Shown here: positions 34,441-46,390 of the stretch, one piece after another
Position numbering within the stretch: position 1 is the first letter of the stretch
Layout of the letters: the number at the start of each line of letters is the position of its first letter
NCBI GenBank assembly: GCA_932294295.1
Contig: OW028580.1
Location: 5,742,874 to 5,806,873 of the forward strand
Direction of reading: 5' to 3'
Length of the DNA stretch: 64,000 bases
Source of the DNA: Alitta virens
Taxonomy: Eukaryota > Annelida > Polychaeta > Phyllodocida > Nereididae
Notes under the pieces: model-generated
What the model saw: only the letters and a program-made list of their open reading frames with translations
Told to the model about the DNA's origin: nothing
The model's database searches: none
Position numbers and translations under genes: made by a program

Positions 34441-34779
34441 ATCCCAGGAGTTTAACATATTCATAAAAGCGTTAATGTCAATACAATGCTTAAAATGAGA
34501 GGGTAAAAGATTCCATATATGAGCACCATGTTAACAAAACTTGTTTTTATAAAGTATTAAAGTCAATGTAAGAGTTGGAAATACATCCAAAATGTGTGCA
34601 GTAAACCTGCTAATGTGGTCATGTGTAATTCAACACCTAACTGGACCAGGTGCATTTTTCACATTTCTTGGGGGAAAGATATAAATACAGAAAAATTTAC
34701 TTATAACGAACCACTTGGACTGAACAAAAGTATTCGCTATATAACAGGGTTTCTATATTATGAGGGTTTAATGTAAAGC

Positions 34780-35046
34780 TTGGTACATTTTGTTCCTATA
34801 GACAATGACACCATTTTAAAACAGAACTTTCATTTTAAGTATGTCCACTATAAACAGGCCTTAGTGTCTTACACCATATTTATCAAATACACGACATTGG
34901 AAATGTTTCAAATATTTCAAAAGCATAATATTAATATGCAAAAATATAAGCTCGTTATTGTAAACACACAAAAAACACACGAACAATTTTTATCCTGTTA
35001 TGTTAGTAATCCACACGATATTATTATCAAATATTCATATCTATGA
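34780..35046 (+). pseudogene. 88-codon frame kept in both arms, function unknown
   Basis: The frame starts MVHFVPIDN and is closed by TGA after KYSYL. The mirrored copy 45461-45727 has the same length and five changed residues. At DNA level about eight positions differ, most of them changing an amino acid. That does not suggest purifying selection. No signal peptide, membrane segment or domain is seen. Confidence 0.25.
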
Positions 35047-35089
35047 AAGCAGATATCTGTAGATTTACATAAGAAAAGAAAAGAAAAGT

Positions 35090-36140
35090 AATAGATTTTC
35101 ATGTCGTGTCTTCATTGTTATTCCAGAGGTTTTTTTAGTAGTAATTTGCATGAAATATTAATTCCTAATCACCATTTGTGGCCGTGTAATTGTTAGAGGG
35201 TTCTCGAGTCTAGTAGCTGGCTGTGTGTTAATCAATTAGAAAGAACTCAAGCTTTCTGTTTTCTTTTTTTGGTAGTCTATCTGGATATATGGATGCTTGT
35301 GATCAGAATATATATTGAGTCCTTCAAGTGGCTAAAGTTACTGAGTAATCTACAGTAAAACGTTTTTAATTTTCTTTAAACCTTAATGTAATTACTTTAA
35401 GTCAAGGACTTAAACTGAGCTTTTAAAGTAATCAATTTCGAGATATATGTAATTAGTGAGGTGTCACAGCCGATCGTTTTATGGAGTTATTCATGCATTA
35501 AATACGTGAAATTGCACCCTAATTTAGTTATTATTTAATGATATCACTCTCAGATGTTAAAGTTGCACTGTCTGTCAAATTTGCAATTTTCTAAGACGCT
35601 ATCAAACAGTTGAAAATTACCTTTATTAATCAAGGCACACTAAACTTGTGTGAATTAGTGATTTTATAAGACATTAATAACAAAAAATAAACTATACATT
35701 GAGAGAAAATGCAGACCAAAACATTGGAAGCACAATGAAAATTACATCATCACCATTGTTCAGTATTGTGACGTCATCACTGGGTTTGTTTACATATTGA
35801 GTTTTTGATGGCATGAAAAACTAATATTTATATTATTTATGTAAATTAAAACTAAATTGTGCTAAAGCTGGTATGTAATGGTGAAAATCATAAGACAAGA
35901 GGGCAGTATTGATTTATATCATTACTTTTATGTGCAAATTTGACCGACAGTGCACCTTTAACCGGTAAACTACCAAATCAGATTGGATCTAAAATTTGTC
36001 GGTCTCAGTTTTATGTTTTAAATGTAACAACTTTCAAAAAATTCAAATCAAATATTACTCTGCATAATTGGTAACATAGATAGCTCTCTCCACAAAGAAT
36101 TATAGTTTTGCTACAATATGACAATCTCATCTGATCTCAT
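35090..36140. other. Arm B, no gene recognised
   Basis: AT-rich sequence, mirrored at 44340-45430. No element ends or conserved frames were identified. Confidence 0.5.
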
Positions 36141-36164
36141 CATTCAATATAAAACTGAGTGAAA

Positions 36165-36435
36165 AATATTACTGCAGTGCAACCACCAATTCCACATAGG
36201 CCAGCTCTGCAGGTGGTCCCAGGTTTGATTTCCGGCCCAGGCACTTTTCATGAGCTGGCTTTCGATCGCATTTGATGTTACATTGGAGGGTGCCTTGTAC
36301 TCGGTGTCTATGCTAAAGCAAGTAAAAGACCCCACACATGTAGTCAATGTGTTACATAGTGTGGACTTATTATCTGATCATAACATCTGCCTCTGGCAGC
36401 TGGGCATATAAGCTAACTAAACTTCAGAGCATTGA
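36165..36435 (+). repeat. SINE-2, near full length
   Basis: It starts with a tRNA-like head (gtgcaaccaccaattcc, ggtcccaggtttgatttccg), then ccttgtactcggtgtctatg, caagtaaaagaccccaca, atgtgttacatagtgtgg and agctaactaaacttcag. The mirrored copy is at 43605-43865. Confidence 0.85.
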
Positions 36436-37069
36436 AGCATCGAGACTTTTAGCATGCCATTGCACCTCTAAAACACCACAGATTGCAGTAATATCTTACA
36501 AGTGTTTAGATCATAGAATGGAACATTTTAATCACCCAGACATATGAACATCCGGGAAAAGTGTATTTTAATGCACCCTACCCAGGATTTAACAATTATT
36601 TGGGCAAACAACTAACTTAGGGATTGGCCAGAGCTTCTAATAACAGCATGACATCATATCAACACTTCCATGAATCTCATAAATGTGAGAAACGTTGTTA
36701 GTTTGATTGAATGCTCTTTCAGAGATCTTAATAATGAGGTGGGCACTGGATGGGGTTCTGCTGTTTTTGCCTTTGACACTTAAACAAACGTAAAAAAACA
36801 AAACAAATTATCCAGAAGAGGCCAAAAACAAATTCCTTAATCCAAAGTAATTTCATTGATCACAGTGGCCACTGGCCACATTTAGGAATCAACAGGTGAG
36901 GATGTGGTCAATAGACGAATAGACTTAGTGCAGTGTTCCCTGGTATGCTGTGCAGATTTGTTGTGTTTTTTTTTTGGTGTTAATACTAACAAAAATGGTT
37001 ATATACTCTGATCGGCTACTAATTGCCATCCATGGGTTATATTGTATAGCAGCAGCTATTAAGTACGTT

Positions 37070-37745
37070 ATATGTTGGATGGCTGCAGTGTATGGTGGAC
37101 AGTGTATATTGGATGGCTGCAGTGTATGTCGTTCAATGTAGAGTAGAAGAAATGGTGAACAGAGTTTTTTGAGTTTCGGAAAAAACAATTCCATAATATT
37201 GGTCTTTCTTCATCCCATAAAACTCCATGTTGAACTCTTCGCCATCCACTGTTGTTATAATCTAGTGGAACAAGAATGAGATATGGTTTGGCAGGAATCT
37301 ATGACGGTTCTATTCACCTCGAACTAATGGACGTAAATGACCCGTTGGTGGTTAACGCGTCGTTAATCTCAACTTAAACTACCGTAACGGAGGGTATTAT
37401 CGACAGGGCGGGTATTATCGACAGGGCGGGTATTATCGACACTTAAATTAGTTTGTTAACAAAATTGGTAACATTCTAATGTGAGTGTTGATAATACCCG
37501 ACCAGTCGATAACACCCTCCGTTACGGTACTACTACTCCTAAGCTAATGGGTGGAATATAACAACAATATTGGATGATGAGGACTCCAACATGGCGTTAT
37601 GTTGCATGAAGAAGAATATTATATTTTTCCAAATCCTACAAAACTATGTTGGACAACACACTCTCCACTCATTGTACAATACACATTACAACCATCCAAC
37701 ATAAACTACAGCCATAAAACATACACTGCAGCCATCCAACATACA
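37070..37745. mobile_element. Fold-back element F at the inner edge of arm B
   Basis: The stretch 37070-37260 and the reverse complement of 37560-37745 share tgttggatggctgcagtgta, a tacaatg word, the aaaactccatgttg / aacataacgccatgttg block and a catccactgttgttat end. This gives inverted arms of about 190 bp with tandem 20-bp sub-terminal repeats. A separate 146-bp MITE sits inside (37382-37527). The right arm ends at the junction with A'. The mirrored element at 42700-43220 has lost part of its outer arm. Confidence 0.65.
37382..37527. mobile_element. 146-bp MITE with TA target duplication
   Basis: Ends ccgtaacggagggtattatc and the complement of gataacaccctccgttacgg form inverted repeats bordered by TA on both sides. 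A gacagggcgggtattatc unit is duplicated inside the left end. The mirrored arm contains the same element at 42907-43027 with one unit fewer, so insertion predates the inverted duplication. Confidence 0.85.
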
Positions 37746-38382
37746 ACAATGCTAAACTGGGCAATTTAACTGCTCACCTAAAGTTACCTACTGTCCAATT
37801 AACTTGTAATTTGGACCCGTTTAAAATTAATTTACTTATGTCCAAAGTCGAGTTAATTGTCAAGGAATGCATTTTTGTTCACTATTTACAAGAGATCCGC
37901 GTATTACAAAATCCTAGTATAACAGCTTTTAAGGTTTTTTTTTAGGCTGGACATGTTCCACATTTATTTATTTTCTTGTTTGTCAGCCTGTAAATTCAGT
38001 TGAAGGATCATATTAGCATTGTTAAAGGTCATCCGAAGGACAAATTATTGCAATGATAAATTATGTATTTGTTATACTGCTACTATACAATTCACGCATA
38101 TTAATTATCCAGTAAAAAGCAATTTTTTTATTTTTAGTGGACACATTCTGAATCAGTATTTGTTTAGTTTCATGAATAATTGAATCATAGATGTTTCTTT
38201 AGAGAAAAAATAGTCTAGTTTTTGGGAATTCTGTCATTACATTCTAACTTAAGAAGTACTTAATGCTTAATGTCTCTCCTTAAATAGCCTTAAGAAGCTT
38301 TAAGGAGCAAAGTACTTGTATCCGGTTACGTACATGATTATAGAAAATCCTGACCTAGAAATAAAATTTAAAAAGAAATATA

Positions 38383-38594
38383 CAGTGCCCGACGTCGAAG
38401 TTGTGGCCGACACCGGAGTTGTGGACTTCAATGGTGACGTCCTGGGGCCGATCCAAACATTCCGAATGAACAGGGTGATAGATATCGCTATTATTCTAAA
38501 TCTTTCTCTGTCAAAATGTTCTGAATCCGCCTCTGGACGTCACTATTGAAGTCCACAACTCCGGTGTCGGCCACAACTTCGACGTCGGGCACTG
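38383..38594. mobile_element. 212-bp mariner-type MITE, recent insertion
   Basis: The ends are 60-bp inverted repeats starting cagtgcccgacgtcgaagtt with a single mismatch between them. TA borders both sides (38381-38382 and 38595-38596). The paralogous site in copy A (around 17147) reads aaatatagtggaac, which is the exact empty site with one TA. The long, nearly identical ends show a young insertion. Tc1/mariner superfamily is inferred from TA duplication and the CAGT terminus. Confidence 0.95.
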
Positions 38595-39307
38595 TAGTGG
38601 AACCTTGCCTCAGGCCCACTTCACCATTAAGACAACATATGAAAAATGATTTAGTTCCTTTAAAATACCAATATAATATTAAAGGCAAAGAAATATTAGT
38701 TAGGTATATTACCTCGTATTAATGCAACCTCACTTATACGGACATGCACCCAAATTGTATTCTATGTATGACAAATGACTTAATTCTTGTGTGACAATGT
38801 GGCTTTGTCAAAGTGGTAGATATAGACGGGGTCTAGTGTATTGTATTATATTGATAATGAGGAAAAAAGGTGTGTTTAAATTTATGCATGTGCTGGCAGG
38901 TCCAGTATTATGAAAGTTGAAAATGGTATTTATATTTGAGAAAAATGTGCTATTATAATTACGAGACTGACTTGTATCAAATTATATAATAAAATGCATG
39001 ACTGTCACAAATATTTATGATTTTAATACATGATGACATGAAATGACAACAGTTTATTAGCATGGGTAAATTTCTTATTACAGTCACCTGCAAGCAAAAA
39101 ATGTGTGTTTACGTAGATATTAATTATGAATAAGCTTATTTGATAATAATGATTTGCTATTCCGTATTGTATAATATATTTCCATAATAGACATTCGAAG
39201 CTTCATTTCCTGTAATGAATAAATAGTTATGCATGGTTTCGTAATAATTGACATGAATAGGAAAATATTTATTGGTACGATCAGATGATGCAACTGATAA
39301 TTAATAC

Positions 39308-39465
39308 AATTGTGACATCATCAGTTGTTGAGTAGAATGACGCCATAATTGTGACATCATCAGTTGTTGTGTAGAATGATGCCATAATTGTGACATCATC
39401 AGTTGTTGTGTAGAATGACGCCATAATTGTGACATCATCAGTTGTTGTGTAGAACGAAACCATAT
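39308..39465. repeat. 39-bp tandem repeat, 4 copies (A')
   Basis: The same unit as at 17990-18190 but one copy fewer. Confidence 0.95.
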
Positions 39466-39874
39466 TTGTCTGTATGTGTTCCAAATATTTATGCCTACAT
39501 CATAAGCATACTAAGGAATTGTGTATTGTTCCAATATAGTTCATATTGTACTATAGGATATAATATGCCATGACTGTAACATAGAATGCCAGTACATGTA
39601 ATGGTATTTGTTTTATGTATGAACAACTATTTTGTATGTGGTATCATTATACATGTGAAAATACATGCCATACATGCATACATCATGCATCAAATATATA
39701 TATACACTGTAGTAATATGATCATGTAATCATAACTGGATTAAATGCTCGAGCAGCCATATTTTCTTAAAGAAAATGTCGTCTGTCTTTCATACATGGTG
39801 GAAAAGAAGAAAAACCATTCATGAGGTGTTCTTAAAATTGAGGTTGGTTAATTGTGTGTACAATTTCTCATCAA

Positions 39875-40024
39875 ATCTATCTATCTTTCTATCTGTCTGT
39901 CTATCTATCTGTCTATCTATCTATCTATATATCCATCTATCTATCTGTCTATCTATCTATTTGTCTGTCTGTCTGTTTACCTATCTATCCATCTGTCAAT
40001 CTATCTATCTATCTAACTATCTAT

Positions 40025-40055
<31 letters not shown>

Positions 40056-40095
40056 CCTATCTATCCATCTGTCTAATTATCTATCTATCTAAATC
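39875..40095. repeat. (CTAT)n microsatellite in A'
   Basis: A longer and more interrupted version of 18575-18720, with ctgtctgtctgt blocks. Confidence 0.95.
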
Positions 40096-40737
40096 GAACG
40101 TTGGACCAACAGAGGTGCTGTAGTTACCTTGTAAATCAACCAGGCCATCAAAGCTTAAACTGACTTTTGTTTTACATCATTACTTTCAGCTGAAACTTAA
40201 TGCCTTGTGAAATCTTACTTATGCAAAGCATACAGTCTTAAGGATATGGCTCAGAGCATAGCATCAACAAAGCCAGTTTATGGGCGACACTGCAAAGTTT
40301 TGGTGCAAATATGAGACTTGAACCACAAATAGCTTTAAAGCCATTCAGAAAGTGAAAAAAATAAGCTATGATACTGCTCTCAAATCCTAGCACACAAAAG
40401 AGGTCATGTCAGTGTATACAGACTGAGTATGATATTGACAATAACTTCATACAACACCAAGGACTAATTTATTGATTTTCCTTGACAGCTGCACTCTAAT
40501 ATTGTTTCGCGGCAGTTTACATCTACATATAATTTTCTATCTTTGTACAGTATTATAAGAAAGCTATTAAATTATGGCTGAAGATGTCGGTCATGAATTT
40601 GCCACTTAGAAATAAAAAATTTTGATATTTGTATACAGACCATCTTGCAGTTCACTGAGTATTGCAATACTTAGTTTCATTTCACAGTATTTTTTAATTA
40701 AACTTATTAAACAAATAATTTCTTAATTGTTTCATAA

Positions 40738-40985
40738 ATACCTTAAAACCTCGCAATTAAAACCGCCTTGCAAGTAACACCATAAAATGTGTGACTTTTA
40801 AAACACTTTCTAATGCCCAAATTAAGTTGTAGAGTGGAACCCCGCTTTAAGAATACCTCGCTACTAAGACCACCTGACAATTAAGACCACCTCAATGTAT
40901 GGATCACCTGGCTATAGGACAACCTGATTATTAAGACCACCTTAAAATTAGGACCACCTCATATTAAGACCACCTTTCTATTCAC
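40738..40985. repeat. ttaagaccacct motif cluster in A'
   Basis: About seven aagaccacct or aggaccacct words follow the terminal-like ttaaaacctcgcaattaaaa and gtggaaccccgctttaagaa. It has two to three more units than the homologous cluster at 19380-19572. Confidence 0.6.
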
Positions 40986-41544
40986 TGCAAATGTGAATTC
41001 TTGTAATTGAAATTTATATCGCCATTAAAACCTCACTATTAAGGCCAATGAAGTTTTCCCAAGTGGCTTTATTCAGTGATTCTACTTGTTCTAAATATTT
41101 ATAAAATATTCCTCTTTCCAAGAAACCTTTGGAATAGATTAGACCAATTTTAGTCTAGACAAGACTTAATTAGAATTGATAGCAGTTCTTAAGTTCATCC
41201 TTAAGTTGTTAATTAACTTGCTCAACTTAAGAGTTTGCTGAATGCAGTGATGCGTCACTATATCATGAAATATGGATATTAATTCGAATAAATGAAATTA
41301 TACGAATCTCCACAGGTTTCAGACATTGGAATTTAGCAACGAAATGAATGAGTGACTGAGAAGGAAGGACTCAAAAAAATAAAAGGTAAGTTGCATTTTT
41401 CAATTAAAGAAATTAAGTTTAATTTCTGAAATTAGTGAGAATGTGTTCTAGATATAAAGAACACTGTTAAAATATCATTTTATTCATAGCCCATGATGAT
41501 TACAGAAAGTCATATTAAATCTATTGAGCGCAGTCTACTTAAAT

Positions 41545-41680
41545 TTTCTTGGGGCAGGTTACAGACTTCCGTCCATGTGGTATATATATAAATGTGTAAC
41601 ATGGTGTGAACTCCAAATCTTGTCATCTCATCATTACATCTCTAATCGTTGGTCATATATGCTGAATAAGCTTCGCACTA
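41545..41680 (+). repeat. SINE-2 copy in A'
   Basis: Homologous to 21765-21896, followed by the same pentanucleotide array. Confidence 0.7.
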
Positions 41681-41689
41681 ATCACATTA

Positions 41690-41940
41690 ATACAATGCAA
41701 TACAATGCAATACAATGCAATCCAATGCAATGCAATGCAATGCAATACAATGCAATACAAAACAATATAATGTAATGCAATACAATACAATACAATGCAA
41801 TGCAATACAATGCAATGCAATACAATACAATACAATGCAATACAATTCGATACAATGCAATGCAATACAATGCAATATAATGCAATACAATGCAATGCAA
41901 TACAATTCGATACAATGCAATACAATAAAATGCAATATGG
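41690..41940. repeat. Expanded pentanucleotide array (aatac/aatgc)
   Basis: About 250 bp of alternating aatac and aatgc units, against about 140 bp in copy A. It opens frames on both strands that encode only repeats. Confidence 0.95.
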
Positions 41941-42439
41941 AAAGAGCTATGCTTTCTTTCATTCAGACTTTAGCAACAATGTAATTGCAGCATTTTCTCC
42001 AGAATGAACAATTTTCGAGACTCTGCAATTAGAGAAAAGTCTGAGTCACAAAACCCATTGAATCGCTTAATGGGAAAAGCATCTGCTGCAGTAGGCAAAA
42101 ACCCGCAGTCAAATTATAGCATCTGCTAAACGAGGCAATATAATCCGACAATATACGAATTTTGATGAAATTTTTGACTCCCATATGAAGTCATTCATTG
42201 TAGCTATTGTTCAGTTGAATTTGGAATTATAAACTTCTATTAGATTAAAATTACACCATACACAAATTAGTCTCGTGACAATTGACCACTAGGCCAATAA
42301 AATTAATTAAATTTGTTAAATGATAAAATTCATCATCTCTATTGCTGAATTGAGCGATTAATTATCCAACATATACATTAAGTGTATTAATGTGTCATAT
42401 GACACGAATGACATCATACTTTGAACCGTGGTGACACGT

Positions 42440-42510
42440 CATTTTAGTCTAGTGGTTAAGGGCTTGACTAGCTTCGCATAGTTCTGGGTTTGAAACTCAT
42501 CATTAACCAT
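42440..42510 (+). repeat. tRNA-like sequence in A'
   Basis: A tagtggttaagggc word and gggtttgaaactcatc at tRNA spacing, as at 22548-22615. Confidence 0.5.
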
Positions 42511-42553
42511 ATGAAGGGTTTTACTGTTGCGAGCCAATAATTGTCATCCAGCA

Positions 42554-42699
42554 TGATAAACTAAGATAAAACTTTATGTACAGTCGGTGATGACAATAAA
42601 ACAAAGAACATAAGCTACAGTAGCTTTTAACCGACAAATAAAATAACAAAAACAAAATGACAAATATTTACAAATGATATGAGAAATGATTGTTTTATG
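42554..42699. other. Unassigned junction DNA between A' and arm B'
   Basis: It has no counterpart in copy A, and none at the B/A' junction near 37745. AT-rich, no element ends seen. Confidence 0.5.
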
Positions 42700-42719
42700 T
42701 TGGATGGCTGCAGTGTATG

Positions 42720-42790
42720 TTGGATGGCTGCAGTGTATGTTGGATGGTTGCAATGTGTATTGTACAATGAGTAGATAGTGTGTCGTTCAA
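42720..42790. repeat. 20-bp tandem repeat, about 3 copies
   Basis: Units of tgttggatggctgcagtgta at the inner edge of arm B', belonging to the sub-terminal repeats of element F. Confidence 0.85.
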
Positions 42791-42906
42791 AATAGTTTTG
42801 TGGGATTTGGAAAAATATACTTCTTTCTCATGCAACATAACGCCATCTTGGAGTCCTCATCATCCAATATTGTTATTTTCCACCCATTAGTTTAGGAGTA
42901 GTAGTA

Positions 42907-43027
42907 TCGTAACGGAGGGGGTCATCGACAGGGCGGGTATTATCGACACTCACATTAGACAATTTTGTTAACAAACTAATTTAAGGGTCAAGAATACCCG
43001 CCCTGTCGATAATACCCTCTGTTACGG
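42907..43027. mobile_element. MITE, mirrored copy of 37382-37527
   Basis: tcgtaacggagg and cctctgttacgg ends lie between TA dinucleotides. It has one fewer internal unit than the left-arm copy. Confidence 0.8.
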
Positions 43028-43604
43028 TAGTTGTAAGTTGAGATTAACGACGCGTTAACCACCAACAGGTCATTTATGTCCATTAGTTCGAGGTGAACAG
43101 TGCTGTCATAGATTCCTGTAAAACCATATCTCATTCTTGTTCCACTAGATTATAACAACAGTGGATGGCAAAGAGTTCAACATGGAGTTTTATGGGATGA
43201 GGAAAAACCAATATTATGGAATTGTTTTTTCCGAGACTCAAAAAAGTCTAAATGTGGCCCGTGGCCACTGTGATCAATGAAATTACATTGGATTAGGAAA
43301 TTGGCCCATGATTTGGCCTCTTCTGGATAATTTGTTGTCTTGTTGTTTTTTACGTTTGTTTTATATAAAGGCAAAAACAGCAGAACCCCATCCAGTGCCC
43401 ACCTCATTATTAGGATCTCTGAAAGAGCATTCAATCAAACTAACAACGTTTCTCACATTTATGAGTTTCATGGAAGTGTTGATGTGATGTCATGCTGTTA
43501 TTAGAAGCTATGGCCAATCCCTAAGTTAGTTGTTTGCCGGATGTTCATATGTCTGGGTGATTAAAATGTTCCATTCTATGATCTTGTTAGATGCTTCAAT
43601 GCTT

Positions 43605-43865
43605 CGGGTCTGAAGCTTAGTTAGCTTATATGCCCAGCTGCCAGAGGCAGACATTATGATGAGATAATAAGTCCACTATGTTACACATTGACTACATGTG
43701 TGGGGTCTTTTACTTGCCTTAGCATAGACACCGAGTACAAGGCACCCTCCAATGTAACATCGTATGATATCGAAAGCCAGCTGATGAAAAGTGCCTGTGT
43801 CGGTAATCAAACCTGGGACCACCTGCAGAGCTGGCCTATGTGGAATTAGTGGTTGCACTGCAACA
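43605..43865 (-). repeat. SINE-2, near full length (mirror of 36165-36435)
   Basis: It shows the same head, body and tail words in reverse orientation, including cctgggaccacctgcagagc. Confidence 0.85.
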
Positions 43866-44338
43866 TTACCATGTAATGCTAAATGTATAAGAACAGTAGC
43901 CTATATACAGCTCATTTTCTCCATAGTTCCCACAATTTACTTTCCAGAAGCCTGTTAATTGGAGTCTTATATTATTATTGCTAATTGGCGGTGTAATTGC
44001 AGCACTAACATTTGTGCAGCAATCAGGCTAAACACTCTTGTTTAATATTGAAAAAAGTAAATCAATTGCTGCAAAATTAACTTAATAACTAGAGAAATTT
44101 TACTGGGCATATTTATTAGGTAACTTCCCAAGGTTGTTGAACATTTAGTGAAATGGCGAAAAGTACTTCCAATTAACTAATGCATTCTTTTGGTCATTTA
44201 AATAAATTAAATTGTCAGTGCTCTAATGACATTGATTCTATGTTATACTCATTTGCTTGCAGTTGAGATCCATTATTTTACTCCATTGTGCCTTATACAT
44301 CTTTTATTTGTTTGTCTAGCTCTAGCATATTATTAAAC
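43866..44338. other. Segment present only in arm B'
   Basis: About 470 bp separates sequences that are adjacent in arm B (near 36165). No gene, terminal repeats or clear tail were recognised, so insertion here and deletion in B are both possible. Confidence 0.55.
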
Positions 44339-45460
44339 AGTAATATTTCACTCAGTTTTATATTGAGTGATGAGGTCAGATCAGATTGTCATATTTTAGC
44401 AAAACTATAATTCTTTGTGGAGAGAGCTATTTATGTTACCAATTATGCTAAGAGTAATATTTGATTTGAATTTTTTCGAAAGTTGTTACATTTAAAACAT
44501 AAAACTGAGACCGACAAATTTCAGATGTCAAATTTGCACATAAAAGTAATGATATAAATCAATACTGCCCTTTTGTCTCATGATAATTTTCACCATTACA
44601 TATCCACTGTGGCACAACAATTTAGTTTTAATTTACAATATATATAATAAATAAATATAAATATTAGTTTTTCATGCCATCCAAAACTCAATATGTAAAC
44701 AAACCCAGTGATGATGTCACAATACTGAACAATGTTGATGATATCATTTCCATTGTGTTTCTAATGTTTTGGTCTGTATTTTCTCTCAATGTATAATTTA
44801 TTTTTTTAGTAAATAATGTCTTATAAAATCATTAATTCACACAAGTTTAGTGTGCCTTGATTAATAAAGGTAATTTTCAACTGTTTGATGGCGTCTTAGA
44901 AAATTGTAAATTTGACAGACAGTGCAACTTTAACATCTGAGAGTGATATCATTAAATAATAACTAAATTAAGGTGCAACTTCAAGTATTTAATGCATGAA
45001 TAACTCCTTAAATCGATCGGCTGTGACACCTCACTAATTACATATATCTTGAAATTGATTACTTTAAAAGCTCAGTTCAAGTCCTTGACTTAAAGTAATT
45101 ACATTAAGGTTTATAGAAAATTAAAAACGTTTTACTGTAGATTACTCAGTAATTTTAGCCACTGGAAGGGCTCAATATATATTCAGATCACATCCATCCA
45201 TATATCCAGATAGACTACCAAAAAAGAAAGAAAAAAAAGCTTGAGTTCTTTCTAATTGATTAAACAACAGCCAGCTACTAGACTCGAGAAGCCTCAAACA
45301 ATTACCCGGCCGCAAATGGTGATTAGGAATTAATATTTCATGCAAATTACTACTAAAAAAACCTCTGGAATAACAATGAAGACACGACATGAAAATCTAT
45401 TACTTTTCTTTTCTTTTCTTATGTAAATTTACAGATATCTCTGAAGATCGTGAATGGCTT

Positions 45461-45727
45461 TCATAGATATGAATATTTGATAATAATATCGTGTGGATTA
45501 CTAACATAACAGGATAACAATTGTTTGTGTGTTTTTTGTGTGTTTACAATAACGCGCTTATATTTTTGCATATTAATATTATGCTTTTGAAATATTTGAA
45601 ACATTTCCAATGTCGTGTATTTGATAAATATGGTGTGAGACACTAAGGCCTGTTTATAGTGGACATACTTAAAATGAAAGTTCTGTTTTAAAATGGCGTT
45701 ATTGTCTATAGGAACAAAATGTACCAA
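45461..45727 (-). pseudogene. 88-codon frame, mirror of 34780-35046
   Basis: Five of 88 residues differ from the partner, and both frames are the same length. See the partner entry. No recognisable function. Confidence 0.25.
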
Positions 45728-46081
45728 TCTTTACATTAAACCCTCATAATATAGAAACCCTGTTATATAGCGAATACTTTTGTTCAGTCCAAGTGGTTCG
45801 TTATAAGTAAATTTTTCTGTATTTATATCTTTCCCCCAAGAAATGTGAAAAATGCACCTGGTCCAGTTAGGTGTAGAATTACACATGACCAAATTCTGGG
45901 CACATTAGCAGGTTTACTGCACACATTTTGGATGTATTTCCAACTCTTACATTGACTTTAATACTTTATAAAAACAAGTTTTGTTAACATGGTGCTCATA
46001 TATGGAATCTTTTACCCTCTCATTTTAAGCATTGTATTGACATTAACGCTTTTAAGAATATGTTAAACTCCTGGGATGGTC

Positions 46082-46390
46082 CTTCATGTCAGTGCTCGGC
46101 TTGTTGTTCTTTTACTCATGATATTATATCCACCTTTGATTTTATTGTTTCATTTTAATTATTGAATTGTTTATTATTTTATCTGTTATTTTATAATCAA
46201 CTAATAGCTATAAGCTAATGTTTATTGTTTTTACCATGTCGATTCAAAATAAAATTGTATCTTATCTTATCTTGTCTTGTACTAAAGTGTAGTTTTGGAA
46301 TTGTAGCCATGTCGATAGAACAACCATATATGCTGGTTCTGGTGAGGTTATTGCTAGGTTTCATTGCATGTATCAATTATAACTATTCTA
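46082..46390 (+). mobile_element. Arm-B'-specific segment with a LINE-like 3' end
   Basis: The junction lies after ctcctgggatggtcc, where arm B continues directly into a simple-repeat tract. The segment contains caaaataaaattgtatctta followed by tcttatcttg, a pattern usual at 3' ends of 5'-truncated non-LTR elements with a pentanucleotide tail. The stretch after the tail is unassigned. Confidence 0.5.

Larger units (their letters stand above)
22800..37745 (+). repeat. Left arm (B) of a giant inverted duplication
   Basis: The arm is matched in reverse orientation by 42700-63958. Anchor pairs include 22802-22830 with 63925-63955, 23170-23230 with 61800-61860, 24160-24200 with 60830-60870, 27020-27220 with 55036-55236, 29290-29455 with 51995-52170, 32815-33130 with 48290-48600, 34780-35046 with 45461-45727 and 37655-37745 with 42700-42790. 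Sampled stretches differ at about 3-6% by eye. Segments unique to this arm are 25330-25667, 31325-31383 and 36885-37160. No conserved gene was found in it. Confidence 0.93.
37748..42553 (+). repeat. Segment A', second copy of the A core, in the spacer of the inverted repeat
   Basis: It aligns in the same direction with 16509-22654 from gctaaactgggcaatttaac at the left to aataattgtcatcca at the right. It lacks the 143-bp terminal repeats of copy 1. Instead it abuts fold-back element F on both sides, with about 145 bp of unassigned DNA at its right edge. It carries a private 212-bp MITE and lacks the 1.37-kb TTAA element and the SINE-3/SINE-2 composite. No gene is seen. Confidence 0.92.

Noticed and set aside
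36925..37194. Minus-strand 89-codon frame and its plus-strand counterpart
   Set aside because: Both lie in the inverted arm of fold-back element F and are not kept in the mirrored copy.
41653..42007. Several overlapping repeat-peptide frames
   Set aside because: They arise from the aatac/aatgc pentanucleotide array; every frame on both strands stays open for the same reason.
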